Shown here: positions 53,245-63,594 of the stretch, one piece after another
Layout of the letters: every line of letters starts with the position of its first letter
Numbering within the stretch: the stretch's first letter is position 1
Assembly: GCF_030157465.1 (NCBI RefSeq)
Contig: NZ_JAOAUU010000058.1
Location: 124,001-188,000 of the forward strand
Length of the DNA: 64,000 nucleotides
DNA from: Zoogloea sp.
GTDB taxonomy: Bacteria > Pseudomonadota > Gammaproteobacteria > Burkholderiales > Rhodocyclaceae
Direction of reading: 5' to 3'
Position numbers and translations under genes: made by a program
Notes under the pieces: model-generated
The model's database searches: none
The model's input: the letters and a program-made list of their open reading frames with translations, nothing else
What the model was told of the DNA's origin: nothing

Positions 53245-54264
53245 ATGACGCTCAAGACTGCCTCCGTCCTCGCCTTCGAACGCAAGCTCGACCCCTCTGA
53301 CGCACTCTTCTTTGCCGGCACCTGGGACGGACGGAATGACAGCTCCGCCTGGCCTCCTGTGAAGATCAAGGTCAAATCGGTACGCGGGACCATCTCCAAT
53401 CGTCTTAAGGCCAAGGACCAGGATGCTGCCAAGCTCGATGCCGCCATCGAGAACCCCAATCTGCAAAAGGTCGATGTGGCCGCGTTGCCCAGCCAGGCCG
53501 ACACCCTGAAAGTCGTTTTCACCTTGCGTGTTCTGTCGGGCACCGGGCAACCCTCTGCCTGCAACGACGCCGACTATCAAAAGAAGCTCATGGACACGGT
53601 GGGCGGCTATTTGGGGACCAACGGCTTTGGCGAACTGGCCCGCCGCTATGCATCCAACCTCGCCAACGGTCGCTTCCTGTGGCGCAACCGTGTAGGTGCC
53701 GAAACGGTGGAAGTCCAGGTTGCCCATCTGGTCGGTGGGCAAGCCCGCAATACCTGGAACTTCGACGCGCTGTCTTTCTCGCTGCGCGATTTTGCAGCGC
53801 CCCCGCGGGGCGCCGCTGCACTCGATGAGCTGGCGAAGTTGATCGCAGAGGGACTGGCCGGGCAAGGTCACGTGCTGCTGCAGGTCACCGCGTATGTACG
53901 CGTTGGTGCAGGGCAGGAGGTTTTCCCCTCGCAGGAACTGATCCTCGACAAGGGGCGAAGCGACAAGAGCAAGACGCTTTATGAAGTGGATGGAACCGCA
54001 GGGCTCCATTCCCAAAAGGTCGGCAACGCCATCCGCACCATCGACACCTGGTACCCGGAAGTGGACGAGTTGGGCCCCATTGCCGTGGAGCCCTACGGCT
54101 CCGTAACCACCCGCGGCAAGGCCTATCGCCAGCCCCGCAAGAGTGACGATTTTTACTCCCTGCTCGACAACTGGATCATCAAGGACAAGGTCCCGGCCAC
54201 GGAACAACAACACTTCGTAATCGCCACCCTGATCCGTGGCGGGGTCTTCGGCGAGGCGGGTTGA
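53245..54264 (+). CDS. csy3: Csy complex backbone subunit Csy3 (Cas7f)
   Basis: This is the 339-residue Cas7f backbone subunit; about six copies coat the guide, each gripping six bases and flipping the last. Landmarks are [20 protein letters not shown] at the start, [20 protein letters not shown] and [28 protein letters not shown] lies seven bases before the ATG. The six-base step is the basis for reading the mismatch pattern at the promoter protospacer. Confidence 0.97.
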   Translation: MTLKTASVLAFERKLDPSDALFFAGTWDGRNDSSAWPPVKIKVKSVRGTISNRLKAKDQDAAKLDAAIENPNLQKVDVAALPSQADTLKVVFTLRVLSGTGQPSACNDADYQKKLMDTVGGYLGTNGFGELARRYASNLANGRFLWRNRVGAETVEVQVAHLVGGQARNTWNFDALSFSLRDFAAPPRGAAALDELAKLIAEGLAGQGHVLLQVTAYVRVGAGQEVFPSQELILDKGRSDKSKTLYEVDGTAGLHSQKVGNAIRTIDTWYPEVDELGPIAVEPYGSVTTRGKAYRQPRKSDDFYSLLDNWIIKDKVPATEQQHFVIATLIRGGVFGEAG

Positions 54265-54267
54265 GCC

Positions 54268-54831
54268 ATGGACCATTACCTGGAAATCCGCCTTCTTCCC
54301 GATCCGGAATTCCCCGCCACAACCTTGATGAACGCTCTGTTCAGCAAGTTTCACCGGGGCCTGGTCGGGCACGGGGAGGGCGCTATCGGGGTGAGTTTTC
54401 CGGACGTCAAGGAGGCTCATCGTGGCTTGGGGAGTCGGCTGCGTTTGCACGGCAGCGCAGCCGACTTGAGTGACTTCATGGGGACCGACTGGCTGACGGG
54501 CATGCGTGATCACGTTGCCATCGACGGCCCCGCACCGGTGCCGGCCGGGGCGCGTCACCGCATTGTTCGACGCGTCCAGGCCCACAGCAATCCGGAGCGG
54601 GAGCGCCGCCGCCTCATCGCAAGGAAAGGCGTATCTCCCGAAGAAGCCCTGGCTGCCATTCCGGACAGCCGTGCCGAGCAGCTCGATCTGCCTTTTCTTT
54701 TGCTGAGCAGTCGGAGTACCGGACAGCAGTTCCGCCTCTTCGTCGAGCATCTGCCCATCGCGGACGAATCCCGGCCAGGCACCTTTGGAAGCTACGGCCT
54801 TAGCCCGGCTACAACCATCCCCTGGTTCTGA
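54268..54831 (+). CDS. cas6f: CRISPR repeat endonuclease Cas6f (Csy4)
   Basis: This 187-residue Cas6f cuts the repeat RNA 3' of the hairpin and remains bound to it. It has the catalytic H29 (ALFSKFHRGL), and an arginine-rich helix at about 105-120 (NPERERRRLIARKG) that grips the stem. The end FGSYGLSPATTIPWF is the usual C-terminus. It begins three bases after csy3 and closes the operon. The hairpin it recognises, CTGCC-loop-GGCAG, is in the array and in both degenerate repeats upstream of mntA. Confidence 0.97.
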   Translation: MDHYLEIRLLPDPEFPATTLMNALFSKFHRGLVGHGEGAIGVSFPDVKEAHRGLGSRLRLHGSAADLSDFMGTDWLTGMRDHVAIDGPAPVPAGARHRIVRRVQAHSNPERERRRLIARKGVSPEEALAAIPDSRAEQLDLPFLLLSSRSTGQQFRLFVEHLPIADESRPGTFGSYGLSPATTIPWF

Positions 54832-54845
54832 CCCTTTTTTTATCG

Positions 54846-54895
54846 CCCCTGTAAAAGCCTTGATTTTCGGGGCTTTAGCAGGGGCTGCGTTTTTT
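54846..54895 (+). terminator. Rho-independent terminator of the csy operon
   Basis: The imperfect stem CCCCTG-taaaagCC against GGggcttta-GCAGGGG is followed by CTGCG and six Ts at 54890-54895. It lies 15 bases after the cas6f stop and should end the csy message before the array leader. Confidence 0.7.
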
Positions 54896-54960
54896 GGGTC
54901 ATGGCGCTAAAAGGCAGCATTTCTCTTTAACAATCAGGCACTAAAGACTGGTAGTCTCTA
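54896..54960 (+). promoter_or_regulatory. CRISPR leader
   Basis: About 65 AT-richer bases separate the terminator from the first repeat. AATCAGGCACTAA at 54932-54944 differs from the IHF consensus at one base, which fits the IHF-dependent spacer integration known for I-E and I-F. The array promoter must lie here but I cannot fix its boxes. The array is oldest at its far end, so new spacers join at this side. Confidence 0.6.
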
Positions 54961-57900
54961 CGTCACTGCCGGATAGGCAGCTCAGAAATTGAGGTGCTTG
55001 GCCTCGCGGGCGCAACGCTGCGTCACTGCCGGATAGGCAGCTCAGAAATGCCATGCGGTCTGACTCGGCCTTGTACGACTCGTCACTGCCGGATAGGCAG
55101 CTCAGAAAAAGCCGCATCGCTTCATTGATCTGTTCTTCGGCGTCACTGCCGGATAGGCAGCTCAGAAAATGCGCGCCGCAGTCGTCGCGGCACATCTCGA
55201 CGTCACTGCCGGATAGGCAGCTCAGAAATCAGCCATACAGCTACATGCCGAAGAGCCATTCGTCACTGCCGGATAGGCAGCTCAGAAAAAATCCTGACGG
55301 CACGACTACAAAAACAGATACGTCACTGCCGGATAGGCAGCTCAGAAATTTCGGGGGTTGAATGCTCTTGCGCTCATTGACGTCACTGCCGGATAGGCAG
55401 CTCAGAAACGGCAGACACCGCAGCGGCCGGGGTGGCAGTGCGTCACTGCCGGATAGGCAGCTCAGAAAGGCATGGATCAGGTACCGGACGGGGTGACGCC
55501 CGTCACTGCCGGATAGGCAGCTCAGAAACGTCCCCCGCGGCCGCCGCCGCGTCCACTCAGCGTCACTGCCGGATAGGCAGCTCAGAAATGGGTGGCAAAG
55601 CCCCATTCGAGGGCCTGGTCCGTCACTGCCGGATAGGCAGCTCAGAAAGAAGCGGAGTGTGTCAGCGTAGACCGCATCTACGTCACTGCCGGATAGGCAG
55701 CTCAGAAATTTTAAGAATCCCTTAAAACCTGCGTAAATACCGTCACTGCCGGATAGGCAGCTCAGAAATCTCCGCTCGCCGTCCCGGCGCAGTCGGTCAG
55801 CGTCACTGCCGGATAGGCAGCTCAGAAAGCGCACTTACCGACTTACCGGCCTGCTGCGTGCGTCACTGCCGGATAGGCAGCTCAGAAAGACGTGCTTAAT
55901 GCAATGTCATACGTCCTTAATCGTCACTGCCGGATAGGCAGCTCAGAAAGTCGTCACTAAGGAGCGGAAAGAGCGTTATATCGTCACTGCCGGATAGGCA
56001 GCTCAGAAATCGAAGAAATGCGGCTGGACATGTGGGAGCGCCGTCACTGCCGGATAGGCAGCTCAGAAATAAGCATGGAGCCGCTGCTGGGGCCTGTTGA
56101 TCGTCACTGCCGGATAGGCAGCTCAGAAAGGACATGAGCCGTACAAATGCACCGGGCATCACGTCACTGCCGGATAGGCAGCTCAGAAAAAAACGCAGAA
56201 TTACGATAACGAAATTGCTTCCGTCACTGCCGGATAGGCAGCTCAGAAAGCGAACCATCGCGACTTCCGCAATCTGATCGACGTCACTGCCGGATAGGCA
56301 GCTCAGAAAAAGCCCCTCCCTTGCTGCCGAACAAAACAAGCCGTCACTGCCGGATAGGCAGCTCAGAAATCGAAGGTCGGGTTCGCATCCAGCAACAGCA
56401 TCGTCACTGCCGGATAGGCAGCTCAGAAATGAAGAGCACGAGGAAGGCGAGCTGGCGGTCTCGTCACTGCCGGATAGGCAGCTCAGAAATCGCTGGTGAT
56501 CTGTAGCGGGGTGGTCGTTTTCGTCACTGCCGGATAGGCAGCTCAGAAATCCAAGTCGGCACGTGTGGGCTTGTCGGGCAACGTCACTGCCGGATAGGCA
56601 GCTCAGAAACTCACCGACCACGACGGCGCGCTGGCGATTCCCGTCACTGCCGGATAGGCAGCTCAGAAATGCATCATGCTGGCCGAAAGGCGGGTGGCGG
56701 CCGTCACTGCCGGATAGGCAGCTCAGAAAATCCAGCGGCGCAGTATTTTTGCCGACGCCAACGTCACTGCCGGATAGGCAGCTCAGAAAACTCGCTCGGC
56801 CGGTGCCGACATCTACCTGGTCCGTCACTGCCGGATAGGCAGCTCAGAAAGCCTGACGATGCGAGTCTTGACCGACTTTCAGCGTCACTGCCGGATAGGC
56901 AGCTCAGAAAAGCAACACCCGCGGCATGATCGGCAAAGGCACCGTCACTGCCGGATAGGCAGCTCAGAAATGCAAACCGGCAGCGGCAGCTGGCCAGCCA
57001 GACGTCACTGCCGGATAGGCAGCTCAGAAAGCCCAGGCGCTGGCCCCGCTGCTGGTGATGGCCCGTCACTGCCGGATAGGCAGCTCAGAAAGGTGAAGTC
57101 CGGGGCTCCCCATCCGCCCTGGCCGTCACTGCCGGATAGGCAGCTCAGAAAGGTTCTGCAGCTCGTCAGAGAGCGCATCGGCCCCGTCACTGCCGGATAG
57201 GCAGCTCAGAAAGAACTCAAGGAGCTGAGCTCCAAGGGCCGCAGCGTCACTGCCGGATAGGCAGCTCAGAAATTGATCTGCTCGCTCATCGCCAACATGG
57301 CCACCGTCACTGCCGGATAGGCAGCTCAGAAAAACTCGATCACCATGCTCCACGCGCCGTGGGCCGTCACTGCCGGATAGGCAGCTCAGAAATCATCATG
57401 AAAGAACTTGACAAGATCGAGTCTCGTCACTGCCGGATAGGCAGCTCAGAAAAGCATCGAAGGCCGCCTGGGAAACTAGAAGCGCGTCACTGCCGGATAG
57501 GCAGCTCAGAAATCGTTGAATACGGCCACATCCAGCGCTATCGCCGTCACTGCCGGATAGGCAGCTCAGAAAACCCTCAAGAGCGGCGTGCTCACGCTGG
57601 ATTACGTCACTGCCGGATAGGCAGCTCAGAAAGATCGAGTAGAGGACACGATGGCCGACATCGCCGTCACTGCCGGATAGGCAGCTCAGAAAGTCTCTAG
57701 CGATTCCGGGCAAGTAATTGCCCGCGTCACTGCCGGATAGGCAGCTCAGAAACAGAGGTGCGCACTCCGACATATGCCGTCAGACGTCACTGCCGGATAG
57801 GCAGCTCAGAAAGGCAGGCTGGCAACAACAGGGGCAATGCGTTCCGTCACTGCCGGATAGGCAGCTCAGAAATGCCGGACGGCGCTTACGTCGGAAAGTG

Positions 57901-60333
57901 CGCACGTCACTGCCGGATAGGCAGCTCAGAAAAGGAAGATGGCGAGTACATCATCACTGCAAAGCGTCACTGCCGGATAGGCAGCTCAGAAAACTCCGGC
58001 GGCTCAGACTCCCTCTGCCGCTGCCGTCACTGCCGGATAGGCAGCTCAGAAACGAGCGCGCAGTGCGCCGCATGGCCGCCCGGTCGTCACTGCCGGATAG
58101 GCAGCTCAGAAATTTGCCAATAACGTTGTCGGGGCCTCTGGCGTCGTCACTGCCGGATAGGCAGCTCAGAAATTTTCCCTGGCCGAAAATGCACGATCCA
58201 ACGCCGTCACTGCCGGATAGGCAGCTCAGAAATCCATGCAGCCCCGCGCCTGGGATCTATCTGCCGTCACTGCCGGATAGGCAGCTCAGAAACTGCTGCG
58301 CTTTGTTGTGGGCTGGGAAGGTGTCGTCACTGCCGGATAGGCAGCTCAGAAAAACATGGCCACGCTCGACAACGGAACGTTGCGCGTCACTGCCGGATAG
58401 GCAGCTCAGAAAGGCGCGCTCACCACCAACTGGATCCCCTGGATCGTCACTGCCGGATAGGCAGCTCAGAAACAATGCACCCGCAGTGGGTTCGCGACAT
58501 CCGCCGTCACTGCCGGATAGGCAGCTCAGAAAAGCTCAACCATTGGCACATGTTCCCCCCCTGTCGTCACTGCCGGATAGGCAGCTCAGAAACTGAAGGA
58601 TGAATCGCGCTTGCCTAAATGGGCACGTCACTGCCGGATAGGCAGCTCAGAAATATCTGATTGCGCAACATCCTAATCAGATCGACGTCACTGCCGGATA
58701 GGCAGCTCAGAAAACCTCCGACAAGGAGCGCATGGCCGCGGAGCTCGTCACTGCCGGATAGGCAGCTCAGAAATGCTTTCTGTCCCGGCCCTGAGCGCAG
58801 CAGTCCGTCACTGCCGGATAGGCAGCTCAGAAAAAGTGCATAGACGCGCGATAGCGGCAGGTCGACGTCACTGCCGGATAGGCAGCTCAGAAAAACTCAC
58901 GGACATCAAGGATGACCGCGGCGGACGTCACTGCCGGATAGGCAGCTCAGAAACGCTCGCGCTGCCGCAGCTCGAAATGCCTGGACGTCACTGCCGGATA
59001 GGCAGCTCAGAAAGCCGAAATTGACGGTCATGCCGTCGTTTCCCACGTCACTGCCGGATAGGCAGCTCAGAAAATTGGCTACTTCGGCCCCGCGCTGGGC
59101 TGCATCGTCACTGCCGGATAGGCAGCTCAGAAAGCGAAGAATGGATCATCGAGGACCGCCCGGAGCGTCACTGCCGGATAGGCAGCTCAGAAATTCGGAG
59201 GCCACACCAGGACGATGTGGTCTCTCGTCACTGCCGGATAGGCAGCTCAGAAAGAAGAGCGTCCAGGCATCGGTAACCAGCCGGCCGTCACTGCCGGATA
59301 GGCAGCTCAGAAACAGGTGCCGCTCGAACTGATAGCACGCATGCGCGTCACTGCCGGATAGGCAGCTCAGAAAGATCGCATGGGCACTAAAAAGGCACCT
59401 GGCATCGTCACTGCCGGATAGGCAGCTCAGAAATGCCCCATCCGATGATATGCACAGCCAGCCACCGTCACTGCCGGATAGGCAGCTCAGAAAGCTTTGT
59501 GCGCCGGCATGCCCTCTACACCTATCGTCACTGCCGGATAGGCAGCTCAGAAAGGTTAACGGCGGCGGAAAGTCGAACAGTAATTCGTCACTGCCGGATA
59601 GGCAGCTCAGAAACAAGTTAATAAATGCGCATGACGGGCGAATCACGTCACTGCCGGATAGGCAGCTCAGAAATGATGGCTTTTTGCCTTCGGATGGTGC
59701 CTGTACGTCACTGCCGGATAGGCAGCTCAGAAAAGACGTTACGACGCCAAAGCCGTCTGCTGAATCGTCACTGCCGGATAGGCAGGTCAGAAAGGGACTC
59801 GGCCGCGGTGGATTCGGACCAGGCACGTCACTGCCGGATAGGCAGCTCAGAAAAAAATGCTCGCATTTCTCCGTCGCAGGTCACCCGTCACTGCCGGATA
59901 GGCAGCTCAGAAAGTGTGCATGACCGATGCCCAGGCTGCACGCGTCGTCACTGCCGGATAGGCAGCTCAGAAAAGACGCCGGCCGAGTCGCCCGAGTTCA
60001 AGCCCCGTCACTGCCGGATAGGCAGCTCAGAAAATGTCGGATTCAAGCAGCTCGAACTGGATCGGCGTCACTGCCGGATAGGCAGCTCAGAAATGAATAC
60101 AATTGCATTTCGCAGGGCATGGCTTCGTCACTGCCGGATAGGCAGCTCAGAAAAGCCGCTGCGCTGGAAGACGCCGAAGATGATCCGTCACTGCCGGATA
60201 GGCAACTCAGAAAATTGGCGGACCAGTTCGCCGCCCCGCCCGAGTCGTCACTGCCGGATAGGCAGCTCAGAAACAGTTGTGCCAGCTCTGCCCAGGCTTG
60301 GCATTCGTCACTGCCGGATAGGTAGCTCAGAAA
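54961..60333 (+). CRISPR. Type I-F CRISPR array, 90 repeats and 89 spacers
   Basis: The 28-base repeat begins CGTCACTGCC, has hairpin CTGCCGGATAGGCAG and ends CTCAGAAA. Counting one repeat per 60-base register gives 90 repeats and 89 spacers; total length fits 84 spacers of 32 bases and five of 33. Repeats are identical except for single changes near the far end: GGCAGGTC in the repeat starting near 59766, GGCAACTC near 60186, and GGTAGCTC in the last repeat (60306-60333). These mark the leader-distal, old end. No duplicate spacer was seen by eye. Reading frames across the array are repeat translations, not genes. Confidence 0.98.
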
Positions 60334-60590
60334 AACACTCGAAGACCGCTTCTACTTTTCGGCTGGCCTGATTAAGAAGGGCAACCCATGACAAAGATAC
60401 GACGTGCCGGGCGGGCCTTCACTTTTGCGGCAATACTGTTTTTCTCTGGCAGGCCAAATAGTGGCAGCTTGATCGTTGTGGCGATTGCGGTGACTCTCGT
60501 GCTGTCGGGAGCGGCTTTTCTGACGGCCTTGCGATTCACCCGCCACCCATCAAACATCCCGATTATCCACACCCCCGGCGCGTTTTTACC
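60334..60590. other. Gap after the CRISPR array
   Basis: These 257 bases lie between the last repeat and the end of the next gene. A plus-strand frame from 60388 encodes hydrophobic stretches but runs on through the antisense of the neighbouring gene. The minus strand has a short GWRVNRKAVRK stretch that recalls IS3 OrfB for about ten residues only. I see no supported gene. Confidence 0.5.
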
Positions 60591-61094
60591 TCACCTCACC
60601 GCCCCAAACCCGCCTTCCACCCACTTGGTCGCGCTGCTTCGGTTCAGTTTGAAGCCGGCGTCCACGCGCACTTGGGCGAGTTCTTCGCCGAAGGGGTCGA
60701 GGGCGGAGAGGATGGCGTAGGGTTCGTAGTCGTCGGGGACGATGTCGAGGGTGACTTCGACGGGGCCGTCGGCGGCGCTCACGGTGATGCGCTTGTGCAG
60801 CATTGCGTGGAGGTGCTGTTCGTGGCGGCGCAGGACTTCCGAGGCGGTCTTGACGAGGGTCTGGAAGGCGTTGGCGTCGAGGGGCTTGGGATTCTTTTTG
60901 TCGCGCCCCATGGTCCAGGGGCCGACCAGGGCGGGCTCGGCTTCGCCGTCCTTGATCATGGCGACGGCCCAGCCGTCGTCGTCTTCATTCTTGATGACAC
61001 GGGCGGTCCACCCGTTGTCGCTCCACAGCCGGTCTTGCTTGATGGAAGCGGGCTCGTCGGGCTCGAAGGCCGCGTTGGTTTCACTGTCGTTCAT
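60591..61094 (-). CDS. Conserved hypothetical protein (167 aa)
   Basis: This is a 167-residue protein without signal or membrane segments. The start is acidic (NDSETNAAFEPDEPASIKQD); a globular beta and alpha core follows (DDDGWAVAMIKDGEAEPALV, AFQTLVKTASEVLRRHEQHL). It has the look of a conserved betaproteobacterial cytoplasmic protein, but I cannot name a family. It ends 258 bases right of the CRISPR array and is probably chromosomal background. Confidence 0.75.
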   Translation of the reverse strand: MNDSETNAAFEPDEPASIKQDRLWSDNGWTARVIKNEDDDGWAVAMIKDGEAEPALVGPWTMGRDKKNPKPLDANAFQTLVKTASEVLRRHEQHLHAMLHKRITVSAADGPVEVTLDIVPDDYEPYAILSALDPFGEELAQVRVDAGFKLNRSSATKWVEGGFGAVR

Positions 61095-61155
61095 GGATCG
61101 ATGGCCGGCGCGGGCGAACGCCTTGCGGCAGGCCCGCTGCGCCGGCGTATGGCTT

Positions 61156-61443
61156 TCAGCAGGCGGTGTAGAAACGTACGTCCAGCGGGCTGGCCAGCAG
61201 CGGCGCGCTATCCGCGACCAAGCCCGTGAGGTGCGGGGTTTTCATGTGGGCGTCGATGGCGGCCTGGCTGGCCCATTCTTCGACAAAGGTGAAGTCGGTG
61301 GCGTCGCCAGTGTTGTTGAGCAGCTGGTAGCTGATGCAGCCTTCTTCCTTGCGGGTGGGCTCCAGCATGCCGAGCAGCAGGGTACGCAGCGCATCGACGG
61401 AGTCGGGACGGGCGGTGAAGCGGGCAACGATGTGGATGGTCAC
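61156..61443 (-). CDS. ABM-family putative quinol monooxygenase
   Basis: This 95-residue single ABM-domain protein (IHIVARFTARPDSVDALRTL, EEGCISYQLLNN, FVEEWASQAAIDAHMKTPHL) is of the YgiN type. Such small dimeric proteins oxidise quinols or related aromatics without cofactors, or act as dimeric ligand binders. Length is normal. It stands 61 bases from the upstream hypothetical gene on the same strand. Confidence 0.85.
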   Translation of the reverse strand: MTIHIVARFTARPDSVDALRTLLLGMLEPTRKEEGCISYQLLNNTGDATDFTFVEEWASQAAIDAHMKTPHLTGLVADSAPLLASPLDVRFYTAC

Positions 61444-61651
61444 GGGGGGAATCTCCTGAGGGGGGAAAGGGTCGAAGCGGCAGGCCGGGCCCGCCGCTCT
61501 GGCGGGCCGACGGATTCTAGCCTATCGCCCGCACGGCCGCGCCGCCGTGCCAAAATCGGGGCAGAGGCCGGGGCCGCTGCCCAAAGGTCGTTTTCGACTT
61601 CTTTCGACTTCTTCCCTCCACTTCTCTTCCTGCCGGATTTCGTCCCTCGCC

Positions 61652-62446
61652 ATGTCGCCACGCAAGCTCAAACTCCACCACCACCCTGCACCCCAACCGT
61701 CCGGCCGGCCGCCCTTGTTGTTCGTCCACGGGGGCTATACCCACTCGCTGTGCTGGCAGGTCAATTTCATTCCGTTTCTCAACGCGCGCGGCTACGACTG
61801 CTTTGCGCTCGATCTTTCCGGCCACGGGGCCAGCGGCGGGCATGAACGGCTCCACGAGTTCGGGCTGGCCGATTACGCGGAGGATCTGGCTTGGGCGGTG
61901 TCCAGCCTGCCGGCGCAGCCGGTGTTGATCGGTCATTCGATGGGTACGCAGGTGGTCCAGCGCTATCTGGTCGATGGTGAGGCGGCGGGCGTGGCCCTGC
62001 TGTCGCCGGTGCCGCCTACCGGAACCGGCGGCACCGCCAGCCGGCTGGCGGTCACCGAACCGGCTTTTTTCGAGGAGCTGCCCAACGCCATGGCCGGCAC
62101 GCCAAGCACCCGCACGCTGCAGGTGATGGCGCGGGTGTATTTCTCGCCGGACATGCCGTTCGAGGACACCCTGCAGTTCATGCCGATGATCGGCGCCGAA
62201 TCCGACCACGCCGTGGCCGAGATGGTCGCCCTGCCCTTCATGCGCACCGGGCGGCGGCCGAACATTCCGGCGCTGGTGATGGGCGGTTCGGAAGACCAGG
62301 TGTTTCCGGCGTCGATGCTGTTTTTTACCGCGCTGGCGTGGCGGGCGCACAGCGTTACCATCGAGCGCGCCGGCCACATGCTGATGCTCGACCCCCAGTG
62401 GCAGGAAGCCGCCGGCGCGCTGGCCGACTGGCTGACCACGGTGTGA
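61652..62446 (+). CDS. Alpha/beta-hydrolase
   Basis: This 264-residue alpha/beta-hydrolase has the oxyanion region LLFVHGGYTHSLCWQ, the nucleophile elbow G94-H-S96-M-G98, and H242 in AGHMLML as the catalytic His. The acid is probably the Asp in GSEDQVF. I start at ATG 61652 because the upstream in-frame part is low-complexity Ser/Arg sequence. Substrate is unknown; the family includes esterases and lysophospholipases. Confidence 0.87.
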   Translation: MSPRKLKLHHHPAPQPSGRPPLLFVHGGYTHSLCWQVNFIPFLNARGYDCFALDLSGHGASGGHERLHEFGLADYAEDLAWAVSSLPAQPVLIGHSMGTQVVQRYLVDGEAAGVALLSPVPPTGTGGTASRLAVTEPAFFEELPNAMAGTPSTRTLQVMARVYFSPDMPFEDTLQFMPMIGAESDHAVAEMVALPFMRTGRRPNIPALVMGGSEDQVFPASMLFFTALAWRAHSVTIERAGHMLMLDPQWQEAAGALADWLTTV

Positions 62447-62473
62447 CACCCGGCGGGTGAAACCGGGTGCGGC

Positions 62474-62830
62474 TCAGGGCCGGTCGATCATCGCGTAACG
62501 CTTGCGCACCCGCTCCAGCACTTCAAAAGTGCCGATGAAACCCGCCGGAATGATGCCCGCGTCGCCCGGCCCGAACTCGCGGCCATTGCCGGCCGCATCG
62601 ACAATCCGCAGGCGCCCGCTCATAACCTGGAAAAACTCGTGGCGCCCTTCGTGAAAGGCGATGCGCCAGGCGCCCGGCTCGCATTCCCAGTCGCCCATGG
62701 AAATCCCGCCGTCCCCGGAGGCATAGCGTTCAAAGGTAAGCCGGCGCGGGGGCGTGCCGACGGCACGACTCAGGGCCGGACGGTCTTCAGCAGGATCGGG
62801 AGCGGGATCGGAAAAATGGATGACAGGCAT
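62474..62830 (-). CDS. Cupin-fold protein (Cupin_3 type)
   Basis: This 118-residue cupin has the two barrel motifs EGRHEFFQVMSGRLRIV and FGPGDAGIIPAGFIGTFEV. Metal ligands in the first motif (H in EGRHE and E) are only partly kept, so an enzymatic role is uncertain. It resembles the ureidoglycine-aminohydrolase cupin domain family used in many small sensors or enzymes. Confidence 0.82.
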   Translation of the reverse strand: MPVIHFSDPAPDPAEDRPALSRAVGTPPRRLTFERYASGDGGISMGDWECEPGAWRIAFHEGRHEFFQVMSGRLRIVDAAGNGREFGPGDAGIIPAGFIGTFEVLERVRKRYAMIDRP

Positions 62831-62971
62831 CGGGGCAAAGCAAAACGGGATGAATTGAGTTGAAACAGGAAGCCGCGCAGTTTAAGCCGTAGCGGGCAAG
62901 GGCCTTCGAGCCCCAATGAGTATTTTCTGTAAAACCCGCGCAGCGAGCGGCCCGGGCTTTATTGAACTGTT

Positions 62972-63538
62972 TCAGAAAAGTTCGACGTCGTCGCCCTTGT
63001 CTTTCATTTCGGCTTTGTAGTGCTCCAGGGCTTCCTTCACCGGCATGCCCTGCATCACCGCGTTGAACATTTCGATTTCTTCGCGGGTGGAATACTTGGC
63101 GCGGATTTTTTCCTGCAGGGCCACCCATTCGAAGGGGCTGTAGATCTTGCGCTGGTCGGTGACGAGGCCGCCGAGGGCTTCGAGGCTGAGGGAGACGTGG
63201 GCGAGGCGCTGGCTGAGCTTGTCGTAGAACTGGAAGGCGATGATCGAGCGCTGGACGCGGCTGGAGACTTCGCCGGCCTGGTCGATGAGGGTGGCCTTGA
63301 GTTCGGCGGTAGCGGGGCTGTCGGGCAGTTTTTCCAGGGCGTTGCCCATCAGGCGCATGTAGCCGGCCATCGAGGTGAAGGAGTCGGTGAGCACCTCGAC
63401 CGAGCTGCCGCCTTCCTTCATCGCGGCGTCGATCTGGCCCACGGCGAGTTCGAGCATGAGTACCGTCTCGCGCACCTGGCTCCAGTCCAGGTCGGGGGTT
63501 TGTGCGCTGCTGCCGCGCCGTTCTTCTGCTGTACTCAT
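62972..63538 (-). CDS. Hypothetical helical protein (188 aa)
   Basis: This 188-residue protein is almost wholly helical. The central QRSIIAFQFYDKLSQRLAHV segment recalls the four-helix core of CheZ-like or chemotaxis-associated proteins, but I cannot confirm the family. An acidic tail (KDKGDDVELF) ends the protein. Its ATG at 63538 is preferred; the longer frame covers the gap to murB. It is 56 bases after murB on the same strand. Confidence 0.7.
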   Translation of the reverse strand: MSTAEERRGSSAQTPDLDWSQVRETVLMLELAVGQIDAAMKEGGSSVEVLTDSFTSMAGYMRLMGNALEKLPDSPATAELKATLIDQAGEVSSRVQRSIIAFQFYDKLSQRLAHVSLSLEALGGLVTDQRKIYSPFEWVALQEKIRAKYSTREEIEMFNAVMQGMPVKEALEHYKAEMKDKGDDVELF

Positions 63539-63594
63539 GGCTGTCTCCGGACGTGTAATCGATCCCGGTACTTTCGGCACGGGCCCGAAAAGCT

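Noticed and set aside
54941-60371. Many reading frames on both strands with repeated SLPDRQLRK, RHCRIGSSE or FLSCLSGSD
   Set aside because: These are translations of the 28-base CRISPR repeat in different frames; the period of 20 residues equals the 60-base repeat-spacer unit.
60455-60475. GGCAGCTT near the array end as a further degenerate repeat
   Set aside because: It lacks the other stem arm and handle; the shared word is too short.
60372-60572. Possible IS3 OrfB fragment on the minus strand (GWRVNRKAVRK)
   Set aside because: Only about ten residues look alike, with no inverted repeats or further transposase sequence.
60388-60720. Hydrophobic plus-strand frame after the array
   Set aside because: Its second half is antisense to the better supported 167-residue gene, and the first half has no family likeness or clear ribosome site.
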